Assembly (NCBI GenBank): GCA_030151565.1
Contig: JASLDM010000033.1
Coordinates: 22,413 to 86,412 of the forward strand
Source of the DNA: Flavobacterium sp.
GTDB lineage: Bacteria; Bacteroidota; Bacteroidia; Flavobacteriales; Flavobacteriaceae
Length of the DNA stretch: 64,000 nucleotides
Reading direction: 5' to 3'
Under the pieces are notes generated by a model. It was given only the letters and a program-made list of their open reading frames with translations. It was not told the DNA's origin and did not search any database. This document shows, piece by piece, positions 51,916-61,224 of this stretch. Position numbers and translations under genes: made by a program. Within the stretch, counting starts at the first letter, position 1; each line of letters begins with the position of its first letter.

Positions 51916-52653
51916 TTAATTGATCTGAACTGTTTTTCTATAAGGAGTAACTTGTTTTCCATCTGCAGCTTCAATAGTTATTTCGTTATAGGCATTAACC
52001 CCACGAACAGGATTATTTATCTTTTGACGAACAATCCAGAAAAACTCTTTACGTTCATAATTGAAATCAAAAAAAACTGATTCTACAGGCGTAATTGGTA
52101 CCCCAGAAGCTTTAGCAATAGCTACTGCTTTACAAACATTTAAAGTGGGATCTAGAGTTTTTTGGCTTGCTTCTTCAGGAAATGGTAACTCTGAAATAAT
52201 TTTTCTATAATCATCTAATGCAATTCCAATACAGAATTGAACATCTGGAGTTGGCATTAAGTGATAATAGAAAAAATACTTTGTTTTACAGCGATACATA
52301 TCAACTGCTGGATATCTTGAAGTCATTTTGGAGATGCTGTCATAAACGCTAATAGAAACAGATTCTAATTTTAATTTAGAAAATAAATCGTCCCCTATTT
52401 TGTCCAATAAAGTAGCCTCTAAACTTTTTTTGGTTTCAGACAACTCATTTTCAATATTCAAATTTCTTTTAGAATTAGAATGCTCTTGCATCCAAGTATT
52501 ATCAGAATATTTATAATTATACGTTGGACAATGAGCTATATATTGTGTGTTTTTAAAATCTCCCCCAATTTTCAAGGCAGTAGTTTCCTTACATTGCCCC
52601 CAAGAAAGAGAATTTAAACACATCAAAAAAAGCAACATTACTATATTTCTCAT
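51916..52653 (-). CDS. Secreted protein of unknown function
   Basis: A 245-residue protein with a signal peptide (IVMLLFLMCLNSLSWGQ). I do not recognise a family. The C-terminal half, ICKAVAIAKASGVPITPVE-like (VCKAVAIAKASGVPITPVE) followed by FFDFNYERKEFFWIVRQK and NEITIEAADGKQVTPY, resembles a PepSY-like alpha/beta pattern, but that is only a guess. Own -7 box; it lies downstream of the repressor-like gene on the same strand. Confidence 0.7.
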   Translation of the reverse strand: MRNIVMLLFLMCLNSLSWGQCKETTALKIGGDFKNTQYIAHCPTYNYKYSDNTWMQEHSNSKRNLNIENELSETKKSLEATLLDKIGDDLFSKLKLESVSISVYDSISKMTSRYPAVDMYRCKTKYFFYYHLMPTPDVQFCIGIALDDYRKIISELPFPEEASQKTLDPTLNVCKAVAIAKASGVPITPVESVFFDFNYERKEFFWIVRQKINNPVRGVNAYNEITIEAADGKQVTPYRKTVQIN

Positions 52654-52674
52654 AGTTATTTAATTAGATAACTA

Positions 52675-52682
52675 CAAAAATA
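52675..52682 (-). promoter_or_regulatory. -7 box (TATTTTTG on the minus strand) for the secreted protein gene
   Basis: Minus-strand TATTTTTG lies 21 bases before the start codon at 52653. Confidence 0.5.
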
Positions 52683-52723
52683 GAAAAGTTATAAATATTT
52701 CCTAATGAAATACTTATTTTAAG

Positions 52724-53362
52724 TTAAGAAGTTAATCCGCGAAAGGAAGGCAAGAATGCACCTTTAACAACAAATATTGACTTAATATCCTCTCTATCAA
52801 TCAAAGTAGCATCAAAAGTACTATTATCACTTACAAACATCAATTGGCCGTCAGGAGTAATTTTTTTAAACCTCATAACGAAAAGCCCTTTGTTTTTCAA
52901 AATAAGCACATAGATCTCTAAAGGAATTATCTGATCTATAGTAGTAGGCTTACAAATAGCAAATGAGCTCACTCGAATCGATGGAGTCATATTTTCACTA
53001 ATAACCTGAAAACCAATCTCAACATCCTCAATAAAAGGAAAATTATAATAAGGTAATTGCGCCAGAGTCTTTTCTGGATCCAGTAAATATTGAAAATGCA
53101 ATTCAGAAGAAATAAGCTTCACCTCTTTTGAGTTTTTATTCTTTTGAGCTTTAAACAAGGTATAGTCAGAGTAGAATAATTCGTTTAAATCAATCTTATG
53201 CTCTTTACATAATCCGATGATAGTTTCAAACTGCAAGCTATTTCTCTTTTTCCAAGAAGAAATTGTATTAGGCTTCACATCTAAAATCTCAGCTAACTCT
53301 AAATCGGTTTTTATATTTAAAAAACTTTTTAATTTTTTTATGATAATACTTGCGTGTTGCAT
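52724..53362 (-). CDS. CI-like repressor: helix-turn-helix plus inactive S24-like domain
   Basis: A 212-residue regulator. Residues 1-70 are a phage-CI-type helix-turn-helix (TDLELAEILDVKPNTISSWKKR, CKEHKIDLNELFYSD). Residues about 110-205 follow the LexA/S24 peptidase fold, but the nucleophile motif GxSM reads SENM (Ser to Asn) and the VKR lysine position reads VMR (Lys to Met). It should therefore not self-cleave and probably uses the domain only for dimerisation or ligand sensing. No prophage genes are near. Confidence 0.83.
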   Translation of the reverse strand: MQHASIIIKKLKSFLNIKTDLELAEILDVKPNTISSWKKRNSLQFETIIGLCKEHKIDLNELFYSDYTLFKAQKNKNSKEVKLISSELHFQYLLDPEKTLAQLPYYNFPFIEDVEIGFQVISENMTPSIRVSSFAICKPTTIDQIIPLEIYVLILKNKGLFVMRFKKITPDGQLMFVSDNSTFDATLIDREDIKSIFVVKGAFLPSFRGLTS

Positions 53363-53670
53363 ATTACTGACTTTGATTAATTATTATTTTGAGCACGGAT
53401 TCAATACCATAGGTTCACAATCATTAGACACAACTAATTGTAAAAGTCACATTTTGTTCTATTAATTCGCAACTTATGAGTAAAGATTCTTTTTTAACAA
53501 TTTTTAATTTACCAAAAAAACACAATTTATATGATAAACACAAAAGAAATCTTATATATTCAGAGAAAACGCTTCTTATTTTAAACAATTAAATAAAAAT
53601 AAATCGCTATTCCCATTGAATTAATGTAACTTTGGTATGACTTTTGAATTTAATAATTAAAATTTTAAAT
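53363..53670. other. Gene-free divergent region, about 300 bases
   Basis: Lies between the repressor-like gene and the META gene. It contains the META -7 box at 53627-53634 and a 38-codon ORF (53476-53592) that I do not consider a gene. No further signal is recognised. Confidence 0.45.
53627..53634 (+). promoter_or_regulatory. -7 box (TAACTTTG) for the META-domain gene
   Basis: TAACTTTG lies 36 bases before the ATG at 53671 and upstream of the alternative in-frame codon at 53644. Confidence 0.55.
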
Positions 53671-54483
53671 ATGAGAAAGATTATCACTTTGGCAGCCGTT
53701 TTAGCATTTACAGTAGCTTGTAACACTGCAAAAACTAATACAGACAAAACAAACGCAAAGATGGAAGTAACAAGTGCAACCTTATTAGAAGGAAGTTGGA
53801 AACTTGATTTTATGGATGAAATTGCATCTCAAGGCAAAGATTTAAAAACGCTCTTTCCTGGTAAGACTCCTGGTTTGACATTTGATGTTAAACAAAAAAG
53901 CGTTCACGGTAATGATGGTTGCAACAACATCAACGGAATGTATGAAGTTAAGAATGGTAATGAAATTAAAATCGGTGACAAATTAGCATCCACAATGATG
54001 GCTTGTAACGGTGTTTCTGATCGTGCATTTTATGATGCCCTAACACGTACCAATAAGTTTGATTCAAACGGAAATCAATTAGTCTTTTTAGCTGATGATG
54101 TTGTAGTTATGCGTTTTGTAAAACAAAAAGCAACGCTAGAGGGTACTTGGGTTTTAGAAAAAATCCAAACTAAAGATAGAAGTGCTAAAACTATTGATAT
54201 GCGTTTTCCTATGAAAAAGCCAACTTTGACATTTGAAAACCAACGTGTAAGTGGAAATACAGGATGTAACAACCTGACAGCATCCTACAAAGCAACGGAA
54301 AGCGCTTTAGAGATTTCTGGTACAGCAATCACAAGAATGATGTGTGAAGGTGTTGAAGAATATGTATTTACAAGTGCTTTGGATCAAGTGAAAAAATATA
54401 GATTTGAGGATGGAAAATTAATCCTTTCTTCAGATGACAACTTGGATTTAATGACTTTTGGTAGTCTTGTACAACCAAGATAA
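53671..54483 (+). CDS. Lipoprotein with two META (HslJ-like) domains
   Basis: A 270-residue lipoprotein: MRKIITLAAVLAFTVAC is the signal peptide with its lipobox cysteine. Two META domains follow in tandem, each with a matching GCNN motif: GNDGCNNINGMYEV and TMMACNGVSDRAFYDAL in the first, GNTGCNNLTASYKA and TRMMCEGVEEYVFTSAL in the second. HslJ-type domains are linked to novobiocin or envelope stress in E. coli, but their role is unclear. The in-frame codon at 53644 would prepend nine residues and spoil the signal peptide. Confidence 0.9.
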   Translation: MRKIITLAAVLAFTVACNTAKTNTDKTNAKMEVTSATLLEGSWKLDFMDEIASQGKDLKTLFPGKTPGLTFDVKQKSVHGNDGCNNINGMYEVKNGNEIKIGDKLASTMMACNGVSDRAFYDALTRTNKFDSNGNQLVFLADDVVVMRFVKQKATLEGTWVLEKIQTKDRSAKTIDMRFPMKKPTLTFENQRVSGNTGCNNLTASYKATESALEISGTAITRMMCEGVEEYVFTSALDQVKKYRFEDGKLILSSDDNLDLMTFGSLVQPR

Positions 54484-54503
54484 TTTATATTTGATTTTTA
54501 TTT

Positions 54504-54542
54504 AAAAGCGACATCACCCCATAGTTGATGTCGCTTTTTTTT
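54504..54542 (+). terminator. Terminator after the META-domain gene
   Basis: AAAGCGACATCA / TGATGTCGCTTTTTTTT hairpin with a nine-base loop. Confidence 0.85.
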
Positions 54543-54604
54543 ATATTCACGTTTTATACTTTTTTTATAATAATATCCATCAATTATTTCTTTTTAATAA
54601 TTAC

Positions 54605-54612
54605 TAATTTTG
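54605..54612 (+). promoter_or_regulatory. -7 box (TAATTTTG) for the hutD-like gene
   Basis: TAATTTTG lies 27 bases before the ATG at 54640. Confidence 0.55.
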
Positions 54613-54639
54613 TACTTTTAACTTCACATATCAAGATTT

Positions 54640-55176
54640 ATGACTGTAACACATATTCAATTTAAAGACATAACTCCTTCTAATTGGGCTGGCGGATCTA
54701 CATATCAATATTGCATTTTCCCTGAAAACACCCTTTATTCAGATCGAAATTTTGATCTCAGAATCAGTTGTGCAACCATAAATGTCAATCAATCCGATTT
54801 CACTCGTTTTGAAGGCTACCGCAGACATCTTGTTATGCTAGACAATTCACTTAAAATAGTACATAATAACATTGCTAAAAAATTTGACAGCTTGGAGGTA
54901 TTTACCTTTGACTCTAACGATAGAATTACTTCTTTTTCAAAAGGTACAGATTTCAATATTATGCTTTCTAAAAAACATACTGGAGAGCTAGTTCGTATAC
55001 AAGAAGGTAAAGTCATTTCATCTGCAAAGCTCACCATACTATTTGCTCTAACAGAGTCTATGATTCACATCAATAATCAAGACTATTTATTGGCTCCTAA
55101 AGATCTGCTTATAGTAGATAATGAAAAGTCAATAGAGCTAAATCTCCAAGAAAAATTTATAGTTTTTGAACTTTAA
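54640..55176 (+). CDS. HutD family protein
   Basis: A 178-residue cupin-like protein of the HutD family. The opening reads THIQFKDITPSNWAGGSTYQYCIFPE, matching the HutD hallmark W-GG-T, with DLRISCATINVNQSDFTRFEGYRRHLVMLD after it. HutD of Pseudomonas limits histidine-utilisation activity and binds formylglutamate or urocanate-type ligands. Here it is far from hutH (21872-23374) and has its own promoter. Confidence 0.83.
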   Translation: MTVTHIQFKDITPSNWAGGSTYQYCIFPENTLYSDRNFDLRISCATINVNQSDFTRFEGYRRHLVMLDNSLKIVHNNIAKKFDSLEVFTFDSNDRITSFSKGTDFNIMLSKKHTGELVRIQEGKVISSAKLTILFALTESMIHINNQDYLLAPKDLLIVDNEKSIELNLQEKFIVFEL

Positions 55177-55547
55177 GGTGCTGTTTAATATACCCAGTAT
55201 TTTAAACTTCAGATACCATACCGCCAAGCTATTCAAAAGAAGCCAAACTGCTTTGGTATAATTCACACCTCTTTCTTATTTCTTTGCACAAGGTCAAAGA
55301 TAGCGTACGAGCCCTATTCTCAATATAAACACATCAAAGAGCTTTGCTTAAAAGCCTCTTCGTGATTCTCTTTACTCCGAAGCTTGCTTTCGTTACTTTT
55401 CACAAAAGCAGTCCCCCCCTCTTCTTAATCCCTACTTTCTGATTTTCTAATCGAACTCTAATCTAGATCTAACCAACGTTTAATACGTTTCTATCACACC
55501 TATAATTTAGCTGTTTTACTTTTGAATATTGATAAAAAACTTTCATT
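55177..55547. other. Gene-free region, about 370 bases
   Basis: Nothing is coded here that I can support. The only signal is the -7 box of the efflux operon at 55517-55524. The stretch 55200-55420 is less AT-rich than its surroundings and may be a remnant of decayed mobile DNA, without proof. Confidence 0.4.
55517..55524 (+). promoter_or_regulatory. -7 box (TACTTTTG) for the heavy-metal efflux operon
   Basis: TACTTTTG lies 23 bases before the TTG start at 55548. Confidence 0.55.
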
Positions 55548-56828
55548 TTGAAACAGTATTACAGTATTTTAATAGCTTTATCGTTAGGCTTAACTAGCTC
55601 TAGTTATGCTCAAGAAACGATGTCAATTTCCTTGACAAACGAACAAGCAGAAACTCTATTTTTGGAACAGAATCTAAGTTTGCTTGCATCAAAATTAGAA
55701 ATATCTCAAGCAGAAGCTTTGTTACTTCAAGCCAAGATGTGGCCCAATCCTACATTTGAGCTAAGTGATGTAAATCTATGGAAAAATAACAGTGTAGAAG
55801 AGCAACCAGCATTGATAGGCCGTTGGGGAGAAACTACCCAATTTTCTATCGGGATTGAACAACAGATTCAAACTGCAGGAAAAAGAAGGAAAAACATTGA
55901 CTTAAATAAATTATCTATTCAAGAAAAACAGCTTGAATTTGATATGATCTTACGCGAATTGAAACTTGAATTGCGTACTCTTTTTGCCGAAGCTCAATTC
56001 TATAATGAACAACAAAAAATCTATACTAAACAACTTGAGGCAACAGAAAGCCTCATCACAGCTTATAAAAACCAAGTAGAGAAAGGAAATATAAGCCAAG
56101 CGGAATATATACGACTAAAAGCATTGTCCTTACAATTCCAAAAAGAACTTATTAGTCTAAAAGAAGAAAATCAAAAAGTTTTAAAAGAATTAAAAAACCT
56201 TTTGCACATTGCTCCCAATGTTTCTCTTTGCATTGATCTTCCACTTGAGGTTAATACTGCTAAAATAAATGCAATTGATTTAAATCTAGAACTAGACAAC
56301 ATACTCCAAGATCATCCGGCAATTTTAATATCTGAAAATAACGTGCTTCAAGCAAGCAAAAAACTGGAAATAGAAAAAGCAACACAGATTCCAGACTTAA
56401 ACTTCTCTATTCAATATGATCGTGCAGGTAATATTATGAGAAATTTTATAGGCATTGGACTTTCTTTTGAATTGCCTGTTTTTGACAGAAATAAAGGAAA
56501 TATTCGAGAAGCTCTATTGGAATCTGAAATCAAACAATTGGAATTGGCAGGCAAAAAAAATGAAACCCTACATGAAATAACTGCAGCCTTTAATCACTTC
56601 CAACAAATTAAAGAATTATACCAAAGTTTAGATCCTAATTACGAATCAACTTTAGATCAATTACTTGAGGCTTACCATCAAAATTTCAAAAACAAGAATG
56701 TAAACATCATTACATATCTAGATTTTGTGGCTGCCTATATGGAAAACAAAACAACGTTGCTCGAAACCCAAAGAGACGTAATTGTAAACTTTGAAACCCT
56801 TCAATTTTTATTAGGCAAAGACTTTTAA
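55548..56828 (+). CDS. TolC-family outer-membrane efflux protein (CzcC/CusC-like)
   Basis: A 426-residue outer-membrane channel with a signal peptide (SILIALSLGLTSSSYAQ) and two OEP repeats of long helices with strands: LFLEQNLSLLASKLEISQAEALLLQAKMWPNP and the second repeat around LQDHPAILISENNVLQASKKLEIEKATQIPDLNFS. It forms the outlet of the RND pump encoded just downstream. The start codon is TTG; no ATG is available near the signal peptide. First gene of the operon. Confidence 0.9.
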   Translation: MKQYYSILIALSLGLTSSSYAQETMSISLTNEQAETLFLEQNLSLLASKLEISQAEALLLQAKMWPNPTFELSDVNLWKNNSVEEQPALIGRWGETTQFSIGIEQQIQTAGKRRKNIDLNKLSIQEKQLEFDMILRELKLELRTLFAEAQFYNEQQKIYTKQLEATESLITAYKNQVEKGNISQAEYIRLKALSLQFQKELISLKEENQKVLKELKNLLHIAPNVSLCIDLPLEVNTAKINAIDLNLELDNILQDHPAILISENNVLQASKKLEIEKATQIPDLNFSIQYDRAGNIMRNFIGIGLSFELPVFDRNKGNIREALLESEIKQLELAGKKNETLHEITAAFNHFQQIKELYQSLDPNYESTLDQLLEAYHQNFKNKNVNIITYLDFVAAYMENKTTLLETQRDVIVNFETLQFLLGKDF

Positions 56829-56842
56829 TCCCTCTTATTATT

Positions 56843-57946
56843 ATGAAAAAATATTACATATCCCTACTAGCTCTTTTTTTACTATTCACAACATCTTGTA
56901 AAAAAAACGACACTGATTTAAATATTACTAAATCTGAAAAATACTGTATTCCACAAGGACTAAAAGAAGAATTAAGTTTTAAAAAAATTGAAAACCTTCC
57001 AATTACACAGACCTTAACATTAACAGGAAACATTCAATATAACAATGATAAAACCATTCCTTTCGTCAGTTTGTCTGATGGATTGGTTACTGCAACCTAT
57101 TTTACACTAGGTGATTATGTAAAAAAAGGACAATTATTGGTTGAAATAAAGAGTTCCGAGCTTAATGAAATGTCAGATCAACGTACGGCATTAAAAGCAC
57201 AAATAGAAGTAGCCAAAAGACAACTAGACGCAACCCAAAGCATGTATAATGATGGAATTGTTTCACAAAAAGAATTAGCTGAAGCACAATCAGAACTTAC
57301 GGTATTGAAATCCAGCTTAACAACCATTCAAAACAATATGAGCATCTATAGTAGTAATGATTCAAAAGCTACGTTTCAAATTAAAGCTCCTGCAGAAGGT
57401 TATATCGTGTCCAAAAACATCAATGCAGGAATGTCTATTCACGCTGGAGAAGATGTATTATTTACTATTGCTGATCTTAATGAAGTTTGGATTATGGCAA
57501 ATGTATATGCAACCTATATGCGCCACGTACACCCAAATCAAACAGTAAAAGTAAAAACACTTGCTTATCCTGATCAATACTTTAATGGTACTATTACCTC
57601 CATCTCTCAAGTTTTTGATGAAGACGAGCGTGTACTAAAAGCTAAAATAGTGATGGAAAATAAAGAAGGAAAACTTAAACCAGGAATGTCTGCAGATCTT
57701 ATTTTAGACTTGGATACCACACAAGGAAAAGCTCTTGCAATTCCAGTAGGTGCAGTTATTTTTGACAACAATCAAAACTATGTTATAGTATATCACAATG
57801 AATGTAATCAAGAGATTAGAGCTGTAAAAAGTATCGCTAAAAATGACTTTTTTGTCTACGTGCAGGATAACTTTAAAGAAGGGGAAACTGTCCTTACTAC
57901 TAATGCACTATTAATTTATGATGAACTAAACAACAGAAAAAATTAA
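56843..57946 (+). CDS. RND efflux periplasmic adaptor (CzcB/CusB-like membrane fusion protein)
   Basis: A 367-residue lipoprotein (lipobox LLFTTSC, Cys near residue 19). It has the adaptor layout: a beta-barrel/lipoyl part (DGLVTATYFTLGDYVKKGQLLVEIKSSEL), a helical hairpin (QRTALKAQIEVAKRQLDATQ...), the second lipoyl half (APAEGYIVSKNINAGMSIHAG) and a beta-barrel (LNEVWIMANVYATYM). It joins the inner-membrane pump to the TolC-like channel. It lies 14 bases after the channel gene and one base before the pump gene. Confidence 0.92.
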   Translation: MKKYYISLLALFLLFTTSCKKNDTDLNITKSEKYCIPQGLKEELSFKKIENLPITQTLTLTGNIQYNNDKTIPFVSLSDGLVTATYFTLGDYVKKGQLLVEIKSSELNEMSDQRTALKAQIEVAKRQLDATQSMYNDGIVSQKELAEAQSELTVLKSSLTTIQNNMSIYSSNDSKATFQIKAPAEGYIVSKNINAGMSIHAGEDVLFTIADLNEVWIMANVYATYMRHVHPNQTVKVKTLAYPDQYFNGTITSISQVFDEDERVLKAKIVMENKEGKLKPGMSADLILDLDTTQGKALAIPVGAVIFDNNQNYVIVYHNECNQEIRAVKSIAKNDFFVYVQDNFKEGETVLTTNALLIYDELNNRKN

Positions 57947-57947
57947 G

Positions 57948-60900
57948 ATGCAGAAACTTGTCAAAAACATTGTAGCTTTTTCACTTAAAAACACCTTCAT
58001 TGTACTGTTTGGAGTTATACTTTTATTAGCAGGAGGAATCTATAGCTATATTCATACACCTATAGAGGCTTTTCCTGATGTAACCAATACAAGAGCTCGA
58101 ATCATTACTCAATGGCCTGGAAGAAGCGCTGAAGAAATAGAGAAGTTTATTACACTCCCTATTTCCAAAGAAATGAACACCATTCCGAATAAAGCAGAAG
58201 TACGCTCCATTTCTCTGTTTGGACTATCTGTAGTTACGGTATTATTTGATGATCATATCGAAGATTTTTATGCACAGCAATATGCATCAAATCGCATGGG
58301 AAATGTCAACCTACCCGATGGTGCTGATTTTGAAATAGAACCACCTTCTGGAGCAACAGGAGAAATATTTCGCTACATTATAAAAAGCGACCTACCAATT
58401 AAAGAAGTTACGTCTATTCAAGATTGGGTTATTGAACGTGAATTGCTTTCTGTACCTGGAGTTGCAGATGTAGTGAGTTTTGGAGGAGAAGAGAAAATAT
58501 TTGAAATTCAAATACACCCCACAGAATTAGTCAATTACGGACTATCACCTCTTGATGTTTATGAAGCAGTAGAAAAAAGTAATATAAATGTAGGTGGAGA
58601 TGTTATCCAAAAAGGTGATCAAGCCTATGTTGTTCGCGGAGTCGGGCTTTTGGATAATATTGAAGATATAGAAAATATCTTGATTGAAATAAAAGGTACC
58701 ACTCCTATTCTAGTAAAGCATGTTGCCGATGTAGTTGTTTCAGCAAAACCTCGTTTAGGTCAAGTTGGCTATCAAGATAATGACGATGTAGTACAAGGAA
58801 TTGTAGTAATGCTTCGCGGGCAGAATCCGAGTGAAGTCATTGCGCTTTTGAAAGACAAAATCACCGATTTAAACGAACGCATTCTTCCAAATAACGTAGA
58901 GGTAATACCGGTTGTAGATCGAACTGAATTAGTTAATACAACTGTATCGACTGTAACAAAAAACTTGATAGAAGGTATTGTATTAGTTTCCATAATTGTC
59001 TTTATATTTCTATATAATTGGCGTACTACATTTATTGTTGCTTCAGTAATTCCTTTAGCATTCTTATTTGCAATCATCATGCTTAATATACAAGGTCTTC
59101 CTGCCAACCTAATCTCTATGGGAGCGCTAGACTTCGGTTTACTTCTAGAAGGAACCCTTGTTATTGTGGAACACGTTTTTGTAGGCCTTGAGAAAAAGGC
59201 TAATATAGTAGGAATGAAGCGTTTCAATAAAATGTCTAAAATGGGCATTATTAAAAAAAGTGCAGGAAGTGTAGCGGGATATATTTTCTTTGCCTTACTT
59301 ATTTTAATAGTTGCCTTAATGCCTATTTTCTCGTTTCAGAAAGTGGAAGGAAAAATGTTCTCCCCTCTTGCTTTTACGCTAGGCTATGCCCTACTTGGAT
59401 CTTTAATTTTGAGTTTGACCTACGTACCTGCAATGTGTAAGCTACTATTAACAAAAAACATTGAAGAAAAAGAGAACGTGATCTCAAGATTCTTTAAGAA
59501 AAACATTTTTAGTATGTTTTCTTGGAGTTTTACACATAAAAAATTCACGATGATTAGCTTTGGAGTTTTATTATTATTTTGTGGAGTACGATTTCATTAT
59601 TATGGTTCAGAATTTTTGCCAAAACTCAACGAAGGTGCTATTTATGTACGTGCAACACTTCCAAACAGTATTCATCTTGAAGAGTCTGTTCGTTTGACAC
59701 AAGAGATGAAAAAACTACTACGCGAGTTTGAAGAAGTAGATTTTGTGCTAACACAAACAGGAAGACCAAATGACGGAACAGATCCGACTGGATTTTTTAA
59801 TATTGAATTTCACATTGAATTAAAACCAGAAAAACAATGGACGCGTTCTATCCATAAAGAGGACTTATTGAGTGAAATGCGTCAGGTTTTAGAAAAATAC
59901 CCAGGGATCAACTTTGGTTTTAGCCAACCAATTCAAGATAATGTTGAAGAATATGTCGCAGGTGTAAAAAGCGCCTTAGTAATTAAAATTTTTGGAGAAG
60001 ATCTATTTGAACTAGAAACAATGGCAGATCAAGTAGCTAAATCTATTGAAAATGTACCTGGAATAACTGATCTGAATGTTTATAAAAACATTGGATTACC
60101 CGAATTACGCATCCAATTACACGATTCTAAAATGGCGCGATATGCCGTAACAACCGCAGATGCACAAGCAGTAATTGCAATGACCGTAGGCGGGCAAGCG
60201 GTAACGACTTTTTATGAAAACGAACGAATGTTTGATGTTGTTTTGCGTTTTCAAAAAGAATATCGTGACTCGGCAGAAAAAATCGAAGATATCCTTATCC
60301 CTACTTTAGATGGAAAACAAGTTCCATTAAAAGAAATCGCAACAATTGACTATCACACAGGCCCAGCCTTCATTTATCGTGAAGGGAATAGCCGCTATAT
60401 TGGAATTGGATTTAGTATCGAGGGCCGTGATTTAGGAAGTACTATTGCTGAGGCCAAAGCAAAAGTAGAAAAAGAAGTACATTTACCACCAGCAAACAAA
60501 ATGGAATGGGCTGGAGAATTTGAAAGTAAAGAACGTGCAGCAAATCAATTGATGATGGTTGTTCCTGTTTCATTGATTCTCATTATTATGCTCCTCTACT
60601 TTAACTTTGGAAATGTCAAGGATACTGCAATATCTGCTATAACAATTCCTTTTGCATTTATTGGAGGGTTCCTTTCACTTTGGTTAACAGGTACAACCTT
60701 CGGAATTTCTGCAGGAATTGGTTTTATTATTTTATTTGGTGTAGCAACAATAGATGGAATTGTATTAATAGGTGTAATGAGAGAAAATTTGCGCGCACGA
60801 ATGCCACTAAAAGAAGCGATTTCCGATGGTGTAAAAAGTAGAATTCGTCCCGTTATTATGATTGCACTTATGGGATCTATGGGATTATTACCTGCTGCAC

Positions 60901-61049
60901 TTTCAAATGGTATGGGATCTGAAATTCAAAAACCACTAGCTATTATGATTGTTGGAGGTTTATTATTATGTATGGTACTTTCCTTTACAGTATTACCTCT
61001 TGTTTTTTATTGGGCCTATAAAAATAAATCTAAAAAAGAGAGTCTTTAA
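57948..61049 (+). CDS. Heavy-metal efflux RND pump (CzcA/CusA family)
   Basis: A 1033-residue proton-driven inner-membrane pump with 12 helices and two large periplasmic loops. It has the family opening SLKNTFIVLFGVILLLAGGIYSYIHTPIEAFPDVTN. In helix 4 the proton-relay motif reads DFGLLLEGTLVIVEHV: the residues matching CzcA Asp402 and Glu415 are kept, and Asp408 is Glu. The second half has QFPRKPGEG-free but clear ADAQAVIAMTVGGQ and GIGFIILFGVATIDGIVLIG. Exported metal cannot be told from sequence; divalent Zn/Co/Cd or Cu/Ag are possible. Confidence 0.92.
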   Translation: MQKLVKNIVAFSLKNTFIVLFGVILLLAGGIYSYIHTPIEAFPDVTNTRARIITQWPGRSAEEIEKFITLPISKEMNTIPNKAEVRSISLFGLSVVTVLFDDHIEDFYAQQYASNRMGNVNLPDGADFEIEPPSGATGEIFRYIIKSDLPIKEVTSIQDWVIERELLSVPGVADVVSFGGEEKIFEIQIHPTELVNYGLSPLDVYEAVEKSNINVGGDVIQKGDQAYVVRGVGLLDNIEDIENILIEIKGTTPILVKHVADVVVSAKPRLGQVGYQDNDDVVQGIVVMLRGQNPSEVIALLKDKITDLNERILPNNVEVIPVVDRTELVNTTVSTVTKNLIEGIVLVSIIVFIFLYNWRTTFIVASVIPLAFLFAIIMLNIQGLPANLISMGALDFGLLLEGTLVIVEHVFVGLEKKANIVGMKRFNKMSKMGIIKKSAGSVAGYIFFALLILIVALMPIFSFQKVEGKMFSPLAFTLGYALLGSLILSLTYVPAMCKLLLTKNIEEKENVISRFFKKNIFSMFSWSFTHKKFTMISFGVLLLFCGVRFHYYGSEFLPKLNEGAIYVRATLPNSIHLEESVRLTQEMKKLLREFEEVDFVLTQTGRPNDGTDPTGFFNIEFHIELKPEKQWTRSIHKEDLLSEMRQVLEKYPGINFGFSQPIQDNVEEYVAGVKSALVIKIFGEDLFELETMADQVAKSIENVPGITDLNVYKNIGLPELRIQLHDSKMARYAVTTADAQAVIAMTVGGQAVTTFYENERMFDVVLRFQKEYRDSAEKIEDILIPTLDGKQVPLKEIATIDYHTGPAFIYREGNSRYIGIGFSIEGRDLGSTIAEAKAKVEKEVHLPPANKMEWAGEFESKERAANQLMMVVPVSLILIIMLLYFNFGNVKDTAISAITIPFAFIGGFLSLWLTGTTFGISAGIGFIILFGVATIDGIVLIGVMRENLRARMPLKEAISDGVKSRIRPVIMIALMGSMGLLPAALSNGMGSEIQKPLAIMIVGGLLLCMVLSFTVLPLVFYWAYKNKSKKESL

Positions 61050-61114
61050 AAACTAAAACACCTAAGAGCTTATATATTAGTTCATAAAATAAACAACAAA
61101 CAAAATCCATTCTT

Positions 61115-61158
61115 AAAAGGGTAGACTTCAATTCTAAATTGTTAGTCTACCCTTTTTA
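61115..61158 (+). terminator. Terminator of the metal efflux operon
   Basis: AAAAGGGTAGACT / AGTCTACCCTTTTT stem with a 16-base loop and T-tract. Confidence 0.8.
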
Positions 61159-61224
61159 GTTTAAAACAAGGTTTCAAAAATTGTCATACCTTAGTCCACT
61201 CAATTCTATATAGATATCTTAAAT

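Noticed and set aside
53476..53592. 38-codon ORF in front of the META gene
   Set aside because: Low-complexity, Lys/Asn/Leu-rich, no ribosome-binding site or homologue known to me.
55200..55420. Possible IS remnant
   Set aside because: Less AT-rich than its surroundings and reads like broken coding sequence on the minus strand, but I could not reconstruct any known protein.
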